NCBI RefSeq assembly: GCF_014697425.1
Contig: NZ_JACJRU010000059.1
Location: 1 to 40,649 of the forward strand
Source: Nostoc sp. FACHB-110
Lineage (GTDB): Bacteria > Cyanobacteriota > Cyanobacteriia > Cyanobacteriales > Nostocaceae
Direction: 5' to 3'
Length of the DNA: 40,649 bases
The notes beneath the pieces are model-generated. The model was not told where the DNA came from. It did not search any database and saw only the letters and a program-made list of their open reading frames with translations. Shown here one piece after another: positions 39,287-40,649 of this stretch (within the stretch, counting starts at the first letter, position 1; the number at the start of each line of letters is the position of its first letter). The position numbers were made by a program, and so were the translations under genes.

Positions 39287-40573
39287 ATGCTTACATCCCA
39301 AGAGTTTGAGCAATGGTGTAGTCAACTCAAGCTGACCCAAAATACCCGTTGTCTTATAGCTCAGATTCGCTCTGTTCCACCATCTCGGAGAGTACAAGGG
39401 AATTATGGCAATGTTTGTGGTAATTATTGCAGTCAAAAGATGGGTCATACCATACAGTTTGAATCTCATCGGGGAGAATTAGCACATATTATTGAGAAAT
39501 TAGAGCATAACCGACAAGTTTTAGAATATTACGACCAACCGCCACCAATAGAATTAAATTACGTTTCAAAAAGTAATCGTCAAGTTCGTACAAGCCATAC
39601 TCCAGATTTTTTTGTAATCGAAGTCAACTGGGCAGGATGGGAAGAATTTAAACCAATTAGTGAATTAATCAAAAAAGCACAACAACAACCAAATCGCTAC
39701 GTCCAAGATGAAGCCGGAAATTGGTTTTGCCCACCAGGAGAAGAATATGCTCAAAAATACGGACTTAACTATCGGCTGAGGACAGATATCGAACAAAATA
39801 TAATTCGATTAAGAAATTATCAATGGTTAGAGCCATATTTTCAAGACAAAGAGTCCTATAAAAGTAAGAGTAATAATCAAAGAATAGTATCTATAGTCAA
39901 AGGGAATCCTGGAATAACTTATAGTGAATTGCTATTAACCATAACTGGAATTAGCCCTGATGAAATCAATAGTTTAATTGCTCAAGAAAAGCTGTTTATC
40001 AATTTTAATACTGTCCCATTAGCCGAACCCGACCTTGTTCATATTTTCCCCACATTAGAACAAGCAGAATTTTATGAAAAAAAAGGATTATCAGATTTAA
40101 CGGAAGATACCTCAAGTCAAGGTAACGAAGAAGTTCAACAACTACTGCTCAAAGCACGTCCTGAAGATTTAGAAACCGCTACTGCTCGGTATGAGGCCAT
40201 AAAGCCATACTTAGAAGAAAATTCTCCACCTATTACCAAAGCCAGTCGCAGTATTCGTCGTGGGCGTAAACAATATCAGCAAGCACAAAAACTATATGGA
40301 GAAAATCATGGTTATGTAGGCCTACTCCCGAAACATTTAGATAAAGGGCATCATCAAAAACTAGAACCAGCACTCTTAGATTTTATGGCAGAATTCATTA
40401 AAAAACATTACTTTACTGCCAAAAATAGACGAGTTAGTGGAGTCTATAGAGAATTTCAATTAGCCTGTAGTCAACAAGAACCTTCTTTTAAACCACCCTC
40501 AGAGAAAACATTTCGTGAGCAAATTAAAAGACAAAAAAATTTTGGTTCTTCGGTTAATTTTATGGAGAGTTAA
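39287..40573 (+). CDS. tnsAB: TnsA-TnsB fusion transposase, C-terminally truncated
   Basis: Numbering from the ATG at 39287, preferred to the ATG at 39209 because the earlier codons lie in the conserved transposon end. Residues up to about 190 are a TnsA-like endonuclease: E64 (SHRGELAHII), D107 (SHTPDFFVIE), E120-x-K122 (EEFKP), close to E63, D114 and K132 of Tn7 TnsA. A helical middle (GNPGITYSELLLTITGIS) is TnsA's C-terminal winged-helix-like part. From about 290 the sequence is that of the TnsB N-terminus: RPEDLETATARYEAIKPYLE, RRGRKQYQQAQKLYGENHGY, LLDFMAEFIKKHYFTAKNRR, PSEKTFREQIKRQ. The frame then ends (NFGSSVNFMES) where the rest of TnsB, including the DDE catalytic core, should follow. 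So this is a TnsAB-type fusion cut off by an unseen insertion or deletion. Such fusions occur in Tn7-like elements, including some CRISPR-associated ones; no TnsC, TniQ or Cas gene is in the window. Confidence 0.85.
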   Translation: MLTSQEFEQWCSQLKLTQNTRCLIAQIRSVPPSRRVQGNYGNVCGNYCSQKMGHTIQFESHRGELAHIIEKLEHNRQVLEYYDQPPPIELNYVSKSNRQVRTSHTPDFFVIEVNWAGWEEFKPISELIKKAQQQPNRYVQDEAGNWFCPPGEEYAQKYGLNYRLRTDIEQNIIRLRNYQWLEPYFQDKESYKSKSNNQRIVSIVKGNPGITYSELLLTITGISPDEINSLIAQEKLFINFNTVPLAEPDLVHIFPTLEQAEFYEKKGLSDLTEDTSSQGNEEVQQLLLKARPEDLETATARYEAIKPYLEENSPPITKASRSIRRGRKQYQQAQKLYGENHGYVGLLPKHLDKGHHQKLEPALLDFMAEFIKKHYFTAKNRRVSGVYREFQLACSQQEPSFKPPSEKTFREQIKRQKNFGSSVNFMES

Positions 40574-40649
40574 TAGTAAAGTGCCAGTTTAATAAACTGC
40601 GTAATCTGAAATTACTAAAGTTACGAAAGCCATATCCAAGCCTTTTAAT

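Noticed and set aside
39091..40649. CRISPR-associated transposon (CAST)
   Set aside because: TnsAB fusions occur in some CASTs, but no Cas gene, CRISPR repeat, TnsC or TniQ is in the window, so the claim cannot be supported.

Overview
The window looks like part of a large, mosaic plasmid (or a plasmid-like island) of a filamentous cyanobacterium of the Nostoc type. The evidence is frequent HIP1 octamers (GCGATCGC), a very large replication protein with a Toprim-like segment and a helicase P-loop (CyRepA1-like), fragments of a conjugation operon, two tyrosine recombinases, short tandem GC-rich repeats, and the usual cyanobacterial accessory families: CHAT protease, two-partner-secretion haemagglutinin, zinc-ribbon Ser/Thr kinase and NB-ARC ATPase. 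No rRNA, tRNA or CRISPR array was seen.

Layout. (1) 101-4356, minus strand: type IV secretion/conjugation operon in the order VirB6-like, VirB8-like, VirB10, VirB9, interrupted between VirB8 and VirB10 by a four-helix-bundle gene with inverted tandem repeats at both ends. (2) 5017-7537, plus strand: a small lipoprotein, then a leucyl-tRNA synthetase paralogue that lacks the whole CP1 editing domain. The synthetase has no ordinary in-frame start for its N-terminus and is preceded by a six-codon leader with a good ribosome binding site and a perfect hairpin. (3) 7538-21033, mostly minus strand: plasmid housekeeping. It holds a coiled-coil DNA-binding candidate, conserved plasmid orphans (one also present as a decayed copy), a tyrosine recombinase with its Cys-rich partner, a second four-helix-bundle cassette, an iteron-like array, a frameshifted TPR gene, a second recombinase beside four copies of a CTGTAYAGAAA motif, and the replication gene with its coupled upstream partner. 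(4) 21724-31481: a signalling/protease island. A STAND ATPase with a 37-residue downstream gene is divergent from a zinc-ribbon kinase with TPRs and a secreted Fn3/TPR protein. These converge on an operon in which a haemagglutinin overlaps a secreted CHAT protease by 8 bp. A ferritin-like diiron protein lies beyond. (5) 32647-35470: a run of small membrane-anchored proteins with tandem paralogues. A duplicate of the 87-residue gene is cut by a 405-bp gene-less Tn7-like mini-element. (6) 35876-40649: a ParB-like DNA-binding protein, a short-chain dehydrogenase remnant split by a MITE, a sterol-type glycosyltransferase, and the end of a Tn7-like transposon whose tnsA-tnsB fusion gene stops early.

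How it fits together. Regions 1 and 3 supply replication, resolution/integration and (incomplete here) transfer. Regions 2 and 4 are cargo. Regions 5 and 6 have been reshaped by Tn7-like and MITE insertions. The points most worth following are the editing-less LeuRS with its leader, the two repeat-bounded four-helix-bundle cassettes, the overlapping haemagglutinin-CHAT pair with its kinase/STAND neighbours, and the mini-Tn7-like element that shares its ends with the truncated tnsAB transposon.
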